DNA from: an uncultured Flavobacteriales bacterium
GTDB taxonomy: Bacteria; Bacteroidota; Bacteroidia; Flavobacteriales_D; Crocinitomicaceae
Assembly (NCBI GenBank): GCA_913054135.1
Contig: CAJXJK010000007.1
Coordinates: 62,001-126,000, forward strand
DNA: 64,000 bases
Direction of reading: 5' to 3'
Below, in pieces: positions 26,502 to 35,872 of the stretch. The stretch's first letter is position 1. Each line of letters begins with the position of its first letter. The translations under genes and the position numbers were made by a program. Below the pieces are notes generated by a model that did no database searches, was not told the DNA's origin, and worked only from the letters and a program-made list of their open reading frames with translations.

Positions 26502-29500
26502 TTATTTCTTCACAATACGTTTAGTAACAATTTGTTCATCTGACATCACCTGAATCATATAAATACCGTCAGCCAAATGTGCAAGATCCAATTGTTGTTG
26601 AATATAACCTTCAACGTTATTGTCATTCACAAGTTTTTCAAAAGCAAGAGCACCAGCTTCATCATAAACTCTGAATGCTACTTGATCGCCTCTAAAGTTA
26701 TCTAAGGTCACGTTAAATATGCCTTCAGATGGGTTAGGGAATACTTCCATTCCATAATCCACATCTATCTCTTCATTTTCAAGAGCAAAACCAACAGTGA
26801 AGCTATGATTTGCATAACGACCAAAGTCAGGGTCAAAAGTGTGAAGTGTTCCACCACTCACTTTTCTTAATCTTAAAAATCCACTTCCTTCACCTTCAGT
26901 TTGGTTAGCATACCAGAAGCTAATTCCGTCATGATCTGAATCTGTAATTTCTACTGTATAACATCCAGGGGCTAAATCTAAAGTGTCTTTATATTCAGTA
27001 GCGTTTGTAAGACTTGTTCTTTCAAAAACAATATTGCCCGATCCGTCTTTCACATAAAGAGCATTTTCATGCGCCATATTGTTGGTTTTAAACCATAAGT
27101 AAAAAGGTTCGTTATATACTGGAGTTGCTTCAAAAGGAACAGTGTATGTGTTGTTTGGCTCATATTCGTCATCCACACCATTTGGTAAATGAATCATTGC
27201 TGAGAACTCTAAGGTGTTTTGTGAATCATACCACCAACCGTCATTAATAGGAATCTCAACGATCTCTTCTTCTAAGAAACCTAAGTTACCAGTCCATTCG
27301 TACGATACAGTATTTGCAAATCCTCCTACCCAAATATGAATAAACACAGATGTTAAGTCATTTGAACCTGTATTTCTCAATACAACTCTTGGGTTTTGAC
27401 AAGTAGGGTTCCATTTTCCGTAATACTCCCAGTTGTTTGGATTAAGAACATCAACGATAGCTGCGTCATTTGCGAAATTTGGAGCTCCGTAAGTAATTAG
27501 GTGCATTGCCATATTGTAGTTTCCGTTTCCTTGAGCAGGATCACCAACAGGTACATCTTCAATATCATAATCAAGTGAAGCAGTTGTTCCTGGAGTTACC
27601 CATTCAGTAATATCAAATTCATGATCTTCTACAATATCACCTGGGCACCAACCTTCTCTTGCGTAAGGCCATGTTCCACCCTGACTAATGTTCGGATTGT
27701 CTCCACATTCAGTTGATTGCCATATTTCCCAGCTGTGTCTTAATGTACCATCAACTAAAAACTCATGTTCTCTTCCCTGTCCATTACCCCACTCACAACA
27801 GTTGTTTGATCCATTGTGACCGTGACCTGTGATTCTTGATCTTACTTTAAACATTGAACCTGCAGGGTCTAAATCAATGTCTTTAGCCGGTAATTTTACA
27901 TCATTGTCAAGGTCAGCATAACTATGACTTCCGTGATTACCCCAGATTTTCTCAACCTTAATAACTTCTCTTGGTGGAGTTCCTTTGATGAATTTGAATT
28001 TCACATCAATCAATTCTTGTGTATTGTGAGCTGCAAAGTCCACATCTCCCATTAAGAATTGTTCGTAGTCAGAAATGTCATATACATAAGTGAACCCATT
28101 AGGCCCTAAATCAAAGTTGATTCCGTAAGGTGTAATGAATCTTCCAATTTCATAAGGATCAATAATCTCAAAAGGCTCTTCATAGTAAGAGATGCTGTCA
28201 TTTGGAATAGTTACATCATCAGCATGAAATACTGAATCCGTTTTTACACCTAGGTGGTCATAAGTGTATCCATAACCACTTGGCCATTGGTGCATGATGT
28301 CAGCAATAACAAATTTTCTTCCGTCAACTTGAAATTCAGTAATATCAATTTGATCAACCATAACTGAATCTAGTACCAATGTTGAATCAAGTGAAGAAGT
28401 GTAAGTTCCTTGAACGAATGTCACGTTCGGACGAATGTCAGATACCTCATATCCAGCCATTGATTCTTCATAAAACTTAACCATTCCTGGAGTTGACATC
28501 ATTCCGTCAACATCATTACCTGATTTATCAACCACTGCCCCTTCACCATCAAAGTCATAGTAAAGAACAAGGTCAGCATAATTAGGGTGCGTACCATCAA
28601 TTTTTTGATTCATCCAAGCTGCAATATCAGATTCAGCTAATTCAACATCCCAAACTCTAAATTCATCAATCTTGCCTGGCCATCCGTTTCCTTCGGCTCT
28701 GTTGATTCCAATTTTGAAAGCATTCACCACTCCTACAGCTCTGTCTTTGTCTGTTCCACTCAACCATTCAACGCCATCAAGAAAGATTTTCATTTTACCA
28801 GATGTCTTATCTTTTGTAAATGCCCAATGATGCCATTCTCCTTCAATTTCTCCAATGGTCGCCGCTTGATTAATTCTATCATAACCACTTCCTTCTCCGG
28901 CATCCCAGTAGTGCTGTGAATTACTCCAAGGGAAGTGAGCATTTAAGATTCTGTTATTGAGAGAATCCTCGGCCTCAAAAATAGAAGTGTTAACTGGTAG
29001 TATGTTGGCGTCACCATTTGCCCAAAATGAAATTGTAATTTGGTCACCAAAATCGTAATCACTCATCCCAATTTCAACAAAGTCGTTTTGAGGCACATCT
29101 AAATATCCTAGTCTCTCATTAGTGAAAATCACAGAATTATTTGTCGTTTGAGAGGCCGTCAAAACATTATCAGTATTGGCTGTGGCGTTTTCAAAAGTGA
29201 TATCCATTAACAAGTCAGACACACCATCATAGGCAAAAGGGTAGGTCAAATTTAAAGTCATAATTCCGGTTCCGCCAAAAGAAGTATTCAATTCGTAAAC
29301 GGTTGTCCATCCAACTTCATCAAATGAAGTAACTTCAGTTGCTGTTGTATGTTTAAGTTTAATCGTTAGGTCTTCAAGATCTCCACCCAAAGTGTTAACA
29401 TCAAATCTTAATTTATCAATACTACCTGCTGTGATTCCTGCACCTGCGATCTCTGCTGCAGTCCAAAGTACTTGTGTTCTTTGATTTTTAGCTGAACTTC

Positions 29501-29954
29501 CAAAAGGCATGGCGCTATTATCAGTACCCGCTCCAATTGTCCAGTCATTATCTGCTTCAGCTGTGTAAGTAATGAATTTTTGATACTTCTCGTAATAATC
29601 ATAGTAGGGAGAAGTCACATATTCTACATTTGTTGGCCAATCGTTATTCACTAAATATTGAGGTCCTTCAACAAGATTTGAATCCATTACACCTGTGTGG
29701 TCATAAATTCTTGAGTGAGCTAAGTAATCCCACTCTCCACAATTATATGAATCCCAAGGGGTGAGTGGGTCGCATTTGATGTTGTAGTACATCAATACTT
29801 TTTCAAATGTTTCTCCCTGAAGCTCTGTCGGAAAGGTGAAAATCGCCCTTCTCGTAGAGATAGTATCATAGGTGAATGTTTGAACTGTAATGGTGTCTTG
29901 ACTGTAGGTAGTTCCTACGAAAAGAGAGCAGATTAAGAGGCCAAATAATCTCAT
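26502..29954 (-). CDS. Secreted PNGase F-like protein with LamG domain and T9SS sorting domain
   Basis: 1150 residues. A signal peptide (MRLFGLLICSLFVGTTYSQ) leads into a PNGase F N-terminal-type region (FPTELQGETFEKVLMYYNI, then DPLTPWDSYNCGEWDYLA). A LamG/concanavalin-like insert follows (VEIGMSDYDFGDQITISFWA to KIDEFRVWDVELAESDIAAW, about 285-455). Further on, a PNGase F C-terminal-type domain has EIWQSTECGDNPN and YAREGWCPGDIV. The last 80 residues (VFPNPSEGIFNVTL to TKRIVKK) are a T9SS type A sorting domain. It may deglycosylate proteins outside the cell; I cannot map the catalytic acids with certainty. Monocistronic, flanked by a terminator. Confidence 0.85.
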   Translation of the reverse strand: MRLFGLLICSLFVGTTYSQDTITVQTFTYDTISTRRAIFTFPTELQGETFEKVLMYYNIKCDPLTPWDSYNCGEWDYLAHSRIYDHTGVMDSNLVEGPQYLVNNDWPTNVEYVTSPYYDYYEKYQKFITYTAEADNDWTIGAGTDNSAMPFGSSAKNQRTQVLWTAAEIAGAGITAGSIDKLRFDVNTLGGDLEDLTIKLKHTTATEVTSFDEVGWTTVYELNTSFGGTGIMTLNLTYPFAYDGVSDLLMDITFENATANTDNVLTASQTTNNSVIFTNERLGYLDVPQNDFVEIGMSDYDFGDQITISFWANGDANILPVNTSIFEAEDSLNNRILNAHFPWSNSQHYWDAGEGSGYDRINQAATIGEIEGEWHHWAFTKDKTSGKMKIFLDGVEWLSGTDKDRAVGVVNAFKIGINRAEGNGWPGKIDEFRVWDVELAESDIAAWMNQKIDGTHPNYADLVLYYDFDGEGAVVDKSGNDVDGMMSTPGMVKFYEESMAGYEVSDIRPNVTFVQGTYTSSLDSTLVLDSVMVDQIDITEFQVDGRKFVIADIMHQWPSGYGYTYDHLGVKTDSVFHADDVTIPNDSISYYEEPFEIIDPYEIGRFITPYGINFDLGPNGFTYVYDISDYEQFLMGDVDFAAHNTQELIDVKFKFIKGTPPREVIKVEKIWGNHGSHSYADLDNDVKLPAKDIDLDPAGSMFKVRSRITGHGHNGSNNCCEWGNGQGREHEFLVDGTLRHSWEIWQSTECGDNPNISQGGTWPYAREGWCPGDIVEDHEFDITEWVTPGTTASLDYDIEDVPVGDPAQGNGNYNMAMHLITYGAPNFANDAAIVDVLNPNNWEYYGKWNPTCQNPRVVLRNTGSNDLTSVFIHIWVGGFANTVSYEWTGNLGFLEEEIVEIPINDGWWYDSQNTLEFSAMIHLPNGVDDEYEPNNTYTVPFEATPVYNEPFYLWFKTNNMAHENALYVKDGSGNIVFERTSLTNATEYKDTLDLAPGCYTVEITDSDHDGISFWYANQTEGEGSGFLRLRKVSGGTLHTFDPDFGRYANHSFTVGFALENEEIDVDYGMEVFPNPSEGIFNVTLDNFRGDQVAFRVYDEAGALAFEKLVNDNNVEGYIQQQLDLAHLADGIYMIQVMSDEQIVTKRIVKK

Positions 29955-29981
29955 TTTTTTAAAAATTTAAATCGATTTAGG

Positions 29982-30012
29982 CAAATCTAATGAAATAGGG
30001 CTTGATGAGCAA
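29982..30012 (-). promoter_or_regulatory. Promoter of the PNGase F-like gene
   Basis: On the minus strand TAGATTTG (29982-29989) matches the -7 consensus, with TTG (30010-30012) 20 bp upstream. The ATG is 28 bases downstream at 29954, with an A/T-rich leader. Confidence 0.6.
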
Positions 30013-30046
30013 GATTAAAAGTCTTGTTTATTGAACTTCTATAGGT

Positions 30047-30433
30047 TCATTTCTTCTTTGTCTTCATTAATTGAAAGATGAAGACGCACCAGCTGACGAT
30101 CATTAGAACGCCACCAATAGGTACTATTGCGCCAAAGAACTTAGCTTGCGGATAAACAGATTGAAATGCCGCGCCATAAAGAAAGAAGGCGAAAATGATA
30201 ATGCCTAGCATTTGAAGACGATAAAACCATTTTAGCGAGAAGCCAAATTTATCTGCAGATAATCCTACTGCCAAACAAGCGAGTCCTGAGTACATTTGAT
30301 AACGCGCACCAGTGTTAAATACGTCAATACCGTGTTCGTCCACAATGTCTTTTAAGCCATGTGCGCCAAACGCTCCAAGGGCGATTGACAATGCAATCAG
30401 TACAGATCCGCCTAAAACAATTTCTTTATTCAT
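30047..30433 (-). CDS. DUF423 family membrane protein
   Basis: 128 residues with four membrane segments. The opening segment LSIALGAFGAHGLKD and the following FNTGARYQMYSGLA are the recognised signature of the DUF423 (YgdD) family, small inner-membrane proteins of unknown function. The ATG lies immediately after the T-run of a Rho-independent terminator belonging to the upstream gene, so its promoter must overlap that hairpin or the gene depends on read-through. Confidence 0.9.
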   Translation of the reverse strand: MNKEIVLGGSVLIALSIALGAFGAHGLKDIVDEHGIDVFNTGARYQMYSGLACLAVGLSADKFGFSLKWFYRLQMLGIIIFAFFLYGAAFQSVYPQAKFFGAIVPIGGVLMIVSWCVFIFQLMKTKKK

Positions 30434-30467
30434 AAAAAAGCCATGACCTCTTGTGAAGTCATGGCTT
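30434..30467 (-). terminator. Rho-independent terminator abutting the DUF423 start codon
   Basis: Perfect 10-bp stem AAGCCATGAC / GTCATGGCTT (30438-30447 and 30458-30467). On the minus strand it is followed by a T-run that runs straight into the ATG at 30433. It terminates the DUF4476 gene, or may act as an attenuator for DUF423. Confidence 0.8.
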
Positions 30468-30488
30468 GAATTTACTTAATAATGTGAT

Positions 30489-31637
30489 TTATCTTCTTGA
30501 GTTGATATATTTTTCTAAAGCTTCTTTATCTGAAGGGAAAGAAAATACCTCCATAACTTGATAGTAGTTTGATTGATCGGAGCATTTGTCATAAGCCGTT
30601 TTTGTAAAGCTTAATTGCTCATCAGAATGGTCAAATAAACCTGCAATCTTTTTAATTTGAGCTGCGCTCATACATTTATTCTTCGCAGCCATATTCGCCA
30701 CTCTCAATTGATCATCAGGAAATGATTCTGCTTGTATTTGTTTAGCAAGTTGATCAACTTCGGCATCAGATGTATAACAGCTTGTATAGTTCATGTCTCC
30801 GCCTCCTGAATAAACATCACCATTATTAGTATTTCCATTGGACATACTGTTGTTTGTGATGGTGTTCGTAGTTGTGCCTCCATTTGTTGAAGTGACAGTA
30901 GTTGTCTCTTCGTAATGAGTTGTTTGCCCATTCTCGGTAATTGTAGATGAAGATGTTGTGATTTCTTCATATGACGTATTGCCATTGATATTGTTAGTAG
31001 TAGAATTTGTAATTGTTTCAGTTGAGTTCACTCTGCCGTTATCAATCGTGTTAACATCAATGTTAGTGCTCATTCCGTTCTCATTAATATTGATATTCAT
31101 ATTAATGGTTTCTGTCAATGGATTGCCATTCACATCCAATGTTTTTGCTGTATTAGAATTATCAATTGTTGTGGTAGTAATTGTTGATGTTGTAGTTGTC
31201 CCTGTGTTCACGTTTCCATCATTTCTGATTTCATTGTTGGTTGTTGTGTTCGTAGGTGTCGCCGTAGAATGATAAGTCACAACATTTTGATTAGGGTCTG
31301 CTGCGGTTACTGTTCCTAATGATGCTTCTGAGTAATAACGCATCTTGTACTTTCCTTTTTTCTCAATGATTCTATAGGTAGTTAAAGTATCAAATTTAAC
31401 GCCGACATTTTTTTCAATTTCAAAAGTTTTGTTGGCGGATATAACTTTACAACTATACCAAGGATTAGTTAGCCCCGTGATCTTTACATTCGTTTCAGCC
31501 TGATTGTTTTGTCTAATCCCATTCAAAACAACAAAGAATTTTTCTCCTGTGTTAGAATAGATGGTTACATCTCCTTGACCTTGAGCCATACTCAATGAAG
31601 AAGATAGTATTGTGATAAAAAGTAATAAATGTTTCAT
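30489..31637 (-). CDS. Secreted DUF4476 protein with Asn/Thr-rich linker
   Basis: 382 residues: signal peptide (MKHLLLFITILSSSLSMAQ), an N-terminal beta-rich region (DVTIYSNTGEKFFVVLNGIR) that resembles a PEGA-like or surface fold, then a long low-complexity stretch rich in Asn and Thr (about 120-285). The C-terminus from about 290 is a DUF4476 domain (SDAEVDQLAKQIQAESFPDD, then CMSAAQIKKIAGLFDHSDEQ). The linker is probably disordered and explains the long antisense open frames here. Function unknown; it ends at the terminator just before DUF423. Confidence 0.85.
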   Translation of the reverse strand: MKHLLLFITILSSSLSMAQGQGDVTIYSNTGEKFFVVLNGIRQNNQAETNVKITGLTNPWYSCKVISANKTFEIEKNVGVKFDTLTTYRIIEKKGKYKMRYYSEASLGTVTAADPNQNVVTYHSTATPTNTTTNNEIRNDGNVNTGTTTTSTITTTTIDNSNTAKTLDVNGNPLTETINMNININENGMSTNIDVNTIDNGRVNSTETITNSTTNNINGNTSYEEITTSSSTITENGQTTHYEETTTVTSTNGGTTTNTITNNSMSNGNTNNGDVYSGGGDMNYTSCYTSDAEVDQLAKQIQAESFPDDQLRVANMAAKNKCMSAAQIKKIAGLFDHSDEQLSFTKTAYDKCSDQSNYYQVMEVFSFPSDKEALEKYINSRR

Positions 31638-31690
31638 AGTGGTTTAAATTTAGAATTCGATTAATTCAAATTGAGTGCCAAGTTTTTGAC

Positions 31691-33349
31691 TTAAGAAATA
31701 TTTAACAAATGCATTGCGTTCTCTTTGGCTGCCGAGGTGATTTCTTCGCCGCTAATCATCTTCGCCAATTCATCTATGCGCTCATCATTTGTGAGCTGTT
31801 TGATATGTGTCACTGTTTTTTCTGATTCATTATTTTTTGAAACATGCAAGTGGTGCTTTCCTTTGGCAGCTACTTGAGGTAAGTGAGTAATTGCTATGAG
31901 TTGAATCTTTGCTCCCATTTTTACAAACTCTTTGGCAATTTTAGCCGCAACCTCACCTGAAACACCTGTATCTATTTCATCAAATATTAAGGTTGGGAGA
32001 TGTTTGCATTCAGACAGGATTGACATAATTGAAAGCATCATTCTTGAAAGTTCTCCGCCTGAAGCAACTTTCTTCAAAGAAGCAAATTGCCCCCCTTTGT
32101 TGGTTTGAAATAAGAACTCAATTTGATCTAATCCATTTTTAGTTAGCTTTTCCGTCTCTTGAAAATCAATTTGCATTTTAGCATCTTCCATGGATAAATT
32201 TGAAAGAGAGCTTTCAATTGCTGCACAAAGCTTAATTTGTGCCCCTTGTCTTTTCGTTCTAATTTGCTGAGCTCTTTTTGTCAAAGCAGATTTGTCTGCT
32301 TCAATTTCTTTCTCTAGCTGGTTTAATTCATTTTCAAAGCCGTCTAACTCTTCTAATTGGCCCGAAAGCTTTTCTTGAAGAGCAATAAGTTCAGAAACTT
32401 CAGTTAGGTTATGTTTAAAGCAAAGAGAATTCAATAAATCCATCTTTTCTTTAATGGCTAAAGCGTCAGCCTCACTAAAATCGAATTCACCTGAAGCGTT
32501 CCCGATTTCATTTTGCATATCATCTAACTCAATCTTCAAACTTAGAAGGCGTGCATGAATATCTGCAAATTTTGGGTCATATGCTTTGAGCTCTTCAAAG
32601 GTTTCAATCAATGTTTTGATTCCATTGTGCGGTCCGTAAGTTTCGTTTTCAAAAACCGAGTTTGCTAAACCTAATCCTTCTGAGATTTTCTCAGCAAATT
32701 CTATTTTATCGTGATTAGACTTCAAACTATCTAAGTCCGTATTTTCTAAATCAGCAGCCTTCAATTCATTTAGTAAGAATTCAGTGTAGTCTTTTTCTTT
32801 CCTATTCTCAATGTCTTTGACCTGAAGCTCTATATGTCTATTCACCTTAGCTCTATAAGTAGAAAAGTCTTTCTTAAATAGTGCTGATTCATTTTCTATT
32901 CCTGCAAAACTGTCTAACACATCTATTTGAAACTGCTTGTCAAATAAATCAAGCGTTTGATGTTGAGAGTGGATATTTACTAAATGGTTTCCTAAGTTTT
33001 TCAAAGTCGCAATTTGAACAGGAGAATCGTTTACAAAGCATCTAGATTTGCCAGAAGTGGTAAACTCTCTTCTCACAATGCAGGGTGATTCAAAATCTAA
33101 ATCATTTTCTTCAAAGTAAGATTCTAAGTTTAGCTGATCAATCTTGAATTCTGCTTCAAGGAAGCATTTTTTGTCTGATTGCTTCAGTACAGAAGTGTCT
33201 GCTCTTTCTCCAAGTAATAGATTCAGAGCTTTAAGTAGAATAGACTTTCCGGCTCCGGTTTCACCTGTTATTGCAGTAAATCCTGAATCAAGATTTATAA
33301 CAGCATTTTCGATTAAAGCGTAATTGGATATTTCTAATCTATTGAGCAT
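31691..33349 (-). CDS. recN: DNA repair protein RecN
   Basis: 552 residues, the usual RecN length. The SMC-like ATPase has its N-terminal half starting MLNRLEISNYALIENAVINL with Walker A ITGETGAGKSILLKAL, a central coiled coil (LEELDGFENELNQLEKEIEA region) and the C-terminal half with signature KVASGGELSRMMLSI and Walker B TLIFDEIDTGVSG. RecN helps repair double-strand breaks. It is the last gene of a Bacteroidota core block with bamD, rpoZ, coaBC and DUF4835. Confidence 0.96.
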   Translation of the reverse strand: MLNRLEISNYALIENAVINLDSGFTAITGETGAGKSILLKALNLLLGERADTSVLKQSDKKCFLEAEFKIDQLNLESYFEENDLDFESPCIVRREFTTSGKSRCFVNDSPVQIATLKNLGNHLVNIHSQHQTLDLFDKQFQIDVLDSFAGIENESALFKKDFSTYRAKVNRHIELQVKDIENRKEKDYTEFLLNELKAADLENTDLDSLKSNHDKIEFAEKISEGLGLANSVFENETYGPHNGIKTLIETFEELKAYDPKFADIHARLLSLKIELDDMQNEIGNASGEFDFSEADALAIKEKMDLLNSLCFKHNLTEVSELIALQEKLSGQLEELDGFENELNQLEKEIEADKSALTKRAQQIRTKRQGAQIKLCAAIESSLSNLSMEDAKMQIDFQETEKLTKNGLDQIEFLFQTNKGGQFASLKKVASGGELSRMMLSIMSILSECKHLPTLIFDEIDTGVSGEVAAKIAKEFVKMGAKIQLIAITHLPQVAAKGKHHLHVSKNNESEKTVTHIKQLTNDERIDELAKMISGEEITSAAKENAMHLLNIS

Positions 33350-33406
33350 TTATTTACATCTAGTTTAATGTAAATATACCTCAATTTGAAAGAAGATTAT
33401 TGAATT

Positions 33407-34306
33407 CTAGTTTAGAATTTCTTGATACTTTGAAGAGTTCGCAGGGTCTAATCTTTTGAGGATAGAAACGGCGTCATTTTTCTCTTTGATTTCTGCTTGC
33501 GAAAATAAATCAATCAATTCTTGAGATTTCGAAGTCAAGAACATTTGAAGATTTAACGATCCAGGTCGTGATCTCTGAACCGGAGCCAACGATTGCATTG
33601 ATTCTAACACAACTTTTCTGGCTGCAGGCATGTCATTGTACATTTGATCAAAACCTAAGCGGTGATAGTCATAATATACTTTTCTAATTGGTTTAAAAAC
33701 TGATTGTACCGCATTATCTGCCATCCAATATCTGTTATTCTTTTTTCCTTGCGGAAGCCATCCTGAACCTCCTGAATTCTTAGCGTTACTCGCAACTATT
33801 TGGGCCTTATTAAAATAAGGTGTTCCCCCATCTGGTGAAAAGCTATCATAGTCATAAGCTAAAGCCATGTAAGCGTAGAATGCTAAAATTGAGGTGAGAT
33901 TGTCTCTGTGTTGATCTATAGAGAATAGTAAGGCTGTGTTTCTGGCGTATGATATTTTAAAGTCGTTATCAACATGATTGAACAATACTGTGTTGTACGA
34001 GCTATTGAAAACAGGTCTTGTTGTTTGAATTTGAATTTTCCCTTCGTAGGTTGATGAACCAGGAATGTCTGTGATAGTAATAAGCAAAGACATATTAATT
34101 CTTTCTTCAATTTCAAAGATGTCCTTAGTCCATCTCGTATTGTTCATGAAATCGTAAATGTTTGCTTCCAATTCTGAGAAAATTTCTTTTTCTACAGGTC
34201 CTACAGTTAATGCGGGTGCATTAATAATAGAAACTTCACAATTCAGCTCTTGCGCATTGGCAAGAGTAGAACTCAATATTGCTATGAAAAGAATAAGTTT
34301 TTTCAT
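33407..34306 (-). CDS. DUF4835 family secreted protein
   Basis: 299 residues with a signal peptide (MKKLILFIAILSSTLANAQ) and the DUF4835 pattern ELNCEVSIINAPALTV, then FMNNTRWTKDIFEIEERINM and a late YYDYHRLGFDQMYNDM. The family is Bacteroidota-restricted, periplasmic and of unknown function, and is regularly found between coaBC and recN as here. Its start overlaps the coaBC stop by 4 bp (ATGA), so translation is coupled. Confidence 0.9.
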   Translation of the reverse strand: MKKLILFIAILSSTLANAQELNCEVSIINAPALTVGPVEKEIFSELEANIYDFMNNTRWTKDIFEIEERINMSLLITITDIPGSSTYEGKIQIQTTRPVFNSSYNTVLFNHVDNDFKISYARNTALLFSIDQHRDNLTSILAFYAYMALAYDYDSFSPDGGTPYFNKAQIVASNAKNSGGSGWLPQGKKNNRYWMADNAVQSVFKPIRKVYYDYHRLGFDQMYNDMPAARKVVLESMQSLAPVQRSRPGSLNLQMFLTSKSQELIDLFSQAEIKEKNDAVSILKRLDPANSSKYQEILN

Positions 34307-35511
34307 TCTTGACTCAAATCTACTTCAATTTCATTAATTATATCCACCATAACCGCAGATTTATCTTTTAACTCAAACTCAACAATTTTATTGTCTTCCT
34401 TTAAGAACGTTACTTTATTGGTGTCATGTCCAAATCCTGCGCCTTTATCCTTTAAAGAATTCAAGACCAATAGATTTAGCTTCTTTTTTTCAAACTTTTT
34501 GAAACCGTTTTCTATTTCATTCTCAGTTTCTAAAGCAAATCCCACCAAATATTGGTCCGCTTTTTTATGTTCACCAGCCCACAGTAAAATGTCAGGGTTC
34601 TTAACAAGTTCGATAGTCAAGTTTTTATCTGATTTTTTAATCTTCTCTTCTGCAGCAAGCTTCGGTCGATAATCGGCTACGGCCGCAGAGAAAATTCCGA
34701 TATCACAATTGTTCCAAATTTCTTCAACTGCAGTTTTCATTTCAACTGCAGATTTTATTTGAACAACCTCTATATTTTTGTCGATTACTTGACTATTGGT
34801 TGGTCCAGTGATTAATGTGACTTTTGCACCTCTCTTAGCACACTCATCTGCCAGTAATACACCAGTTTTTCCAGAAGAATGATTTCCAATAAATCTTACC
34901 GGGTCAATTGCCTCATAAGTTGGTCCGCCTGTGATTACAATGTGCTTTCCGATTAATAAAGAGTCTCCAATAAAGAAGTCGTTAATTAGATCTGCAATAA
35001 CTTCAGGTTCTTCCATTCTACCTTTACCATCTAACCCACTAGCTAATTCGCCTGATGTAGGTTCAATTACATTTACGCCTTCATGTGTTAGCTTTTCTAA
35101 GTTGTCTCTTGTGCTAAAATGCTTGAACATGTCAAGGTCCATTGCTGGAGCAATCCAAACAGGGCATTTTGCACTTAGGTAGGTTGCGATTAGAAGATTG
35201 TCAGCATTTCCACTCACAAGTTTTGAAAGCGTATTGGCTGAAGTAGGGGCGATTATAAATAGATCAGCCCATAAACCTAGGTCAACATGATTTTGCCATT
35301 CGCCTGTTTCTTCATCTTTAATGAATTCAATGGCAACTGGATTTTTTGAAAGTGTAGAAAGTGTAAGTGGTGAAATAAACTCACAAGCAGCTTCGGTCAT
35401 AACGACTTTCACTTCTGCGTCAAGCTTAATTAATTCACGAACAAAATAGGCTGATTTGTAGGCAGCAATGCTCCCGGTAACTCCGACTAAAATCTTTTTA
35501 CCAGAAAGCAT
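34303..35511 (-). CDS. coaBC: Bifunctional phosphopantothenoylcysteine decarboxylase/synthase CoaBC
   Basis: 402 residues. The N-terminal flavoprotein half (CoaC) has GVTGSIAAYKSAYFVREL, the catalytic-His region NHVDLGLWADLFIIAPTSAN and SGNADNLL; the usual AMNxxM loop reads AMDLDM. The C-terminal half (CoaB) has VITGGPTYEAIDPVRFIGNH, the nucleotide-binding SSGKTG and the conserved SAAVADYRP followed by KIKK. It makes 4'-phosphopantetheine from phosphopantothenate and cysteine in coenzyme A synthesis. Six bases separate it from rpoZ upstream, and it overlaps the DUF4835 gene. Confidence 0.97.
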   Translation of the reverse strand: MLSGKKILVGVTGSIAAYKSAYFVRELIKLDAEVKVVMTEAACEFISPLTLSTLSKNPVAIEFIKDEETGEWQNHVDLGLWADLFIIAPTSANTLSKLVSGNADNLLIATYLSAKCPVWIAPAMDLDMFKHFSTRDNLEKLTHEGVNVIEPTSGELASGLDGKGRMEEPEVIADLINDFFIGDSLLIGKHIVITGGPTYEAIDPVRFIGNHSSGKTGVLLADECAKRGAKVTLITGPTNSQVIDKNIEVVQIKSAVEMKTAVEEIWNNCDIGIFSAAVADYRPKLAAEEKIKKSDKNLTIELVKNPDILLWAGEHKKADQYLVGFALETENEIENGFKKFEKKKLNLLVLNSLKDKGAGFGHDTNKVTFLKEDNKIVEFELKDKSAVMVDIINEIEVDLSQE

Positions 35512-35517
35512 GATGGA

Positions 35518-35862
35518 CTATGCTTCTTCTTTAGGTGCTTCTATGCTAGAATCTCTGATATAAACCTTGTCTTCAAGATATTCTTGCATTGCAATAGCAA
35601 CTGGCTTTGGAAGGCTTTCGTAGAATTTAGAGATTTCAATTTGCTCTCTATTCTCAAAAATCTCTTCAAGATTATCTGTATTAGAAGCGAATTCAGCTAA
35701 CTTTTTAGTCAACTCTTCTCTCATCTCAGCACTAATTTGATTAGATCTCTTTGAGATAGCAATCAATGACTGATAGATGTTTCCTGATTTGTCAGAAAAA
35801 TCATTTGTATCTCTTGTTACCGTAGTCTTTTCGGCGTTAGTATTTTTGTAATTAATGCTCAT
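35518..35862 (-). CDS. rpoZ: RNA polymerase omega-like subunit (Rpb6 family)
   Basis: 114 residues from the ATG at 35862 (MSINYKN); the frame extended to 35889 would overlap bamD and lacks conservation. The core reads SGNIYQSLIAISKRSNQISA, the Rpb6/omega helix pair in its Bacteroidota form, followed by an acidic tail. Omega helps assemble RNA polymerase. It starts 10 bp after the bamD stop and is followed by coaBC, the classical neighbour order in Bacteroidota. Confidence 0.88.
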   Translation of the reverse strand: MSINYKNTNAEKTTVTRDTNDFSDKSGNIYQSLIAISKRSNQISAEMREELTKKLAEFASNTDNLEEIFENREQIEISKFYESLPKPVAIAMQEYLEDKVYIRDSSIEAPKEEA

Positions 35863-35872
35863 CTCTTTGTTT

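Noticed and set aside
30958-31272. 104-codon open frame on the plus strand opposite the DUF4476 gene
   Set aside because: It mirrors the Asn/Thr-rich linker codons, has no signal or motif, and its hydrophobic look comes from reverse reading of AAT/ACA codons.
30840-31280. Possible repeat array or CRISPR-like structure
   Set aside because: The repetition is of codons in a coding frame with no regular direct-repeat/spacer units.
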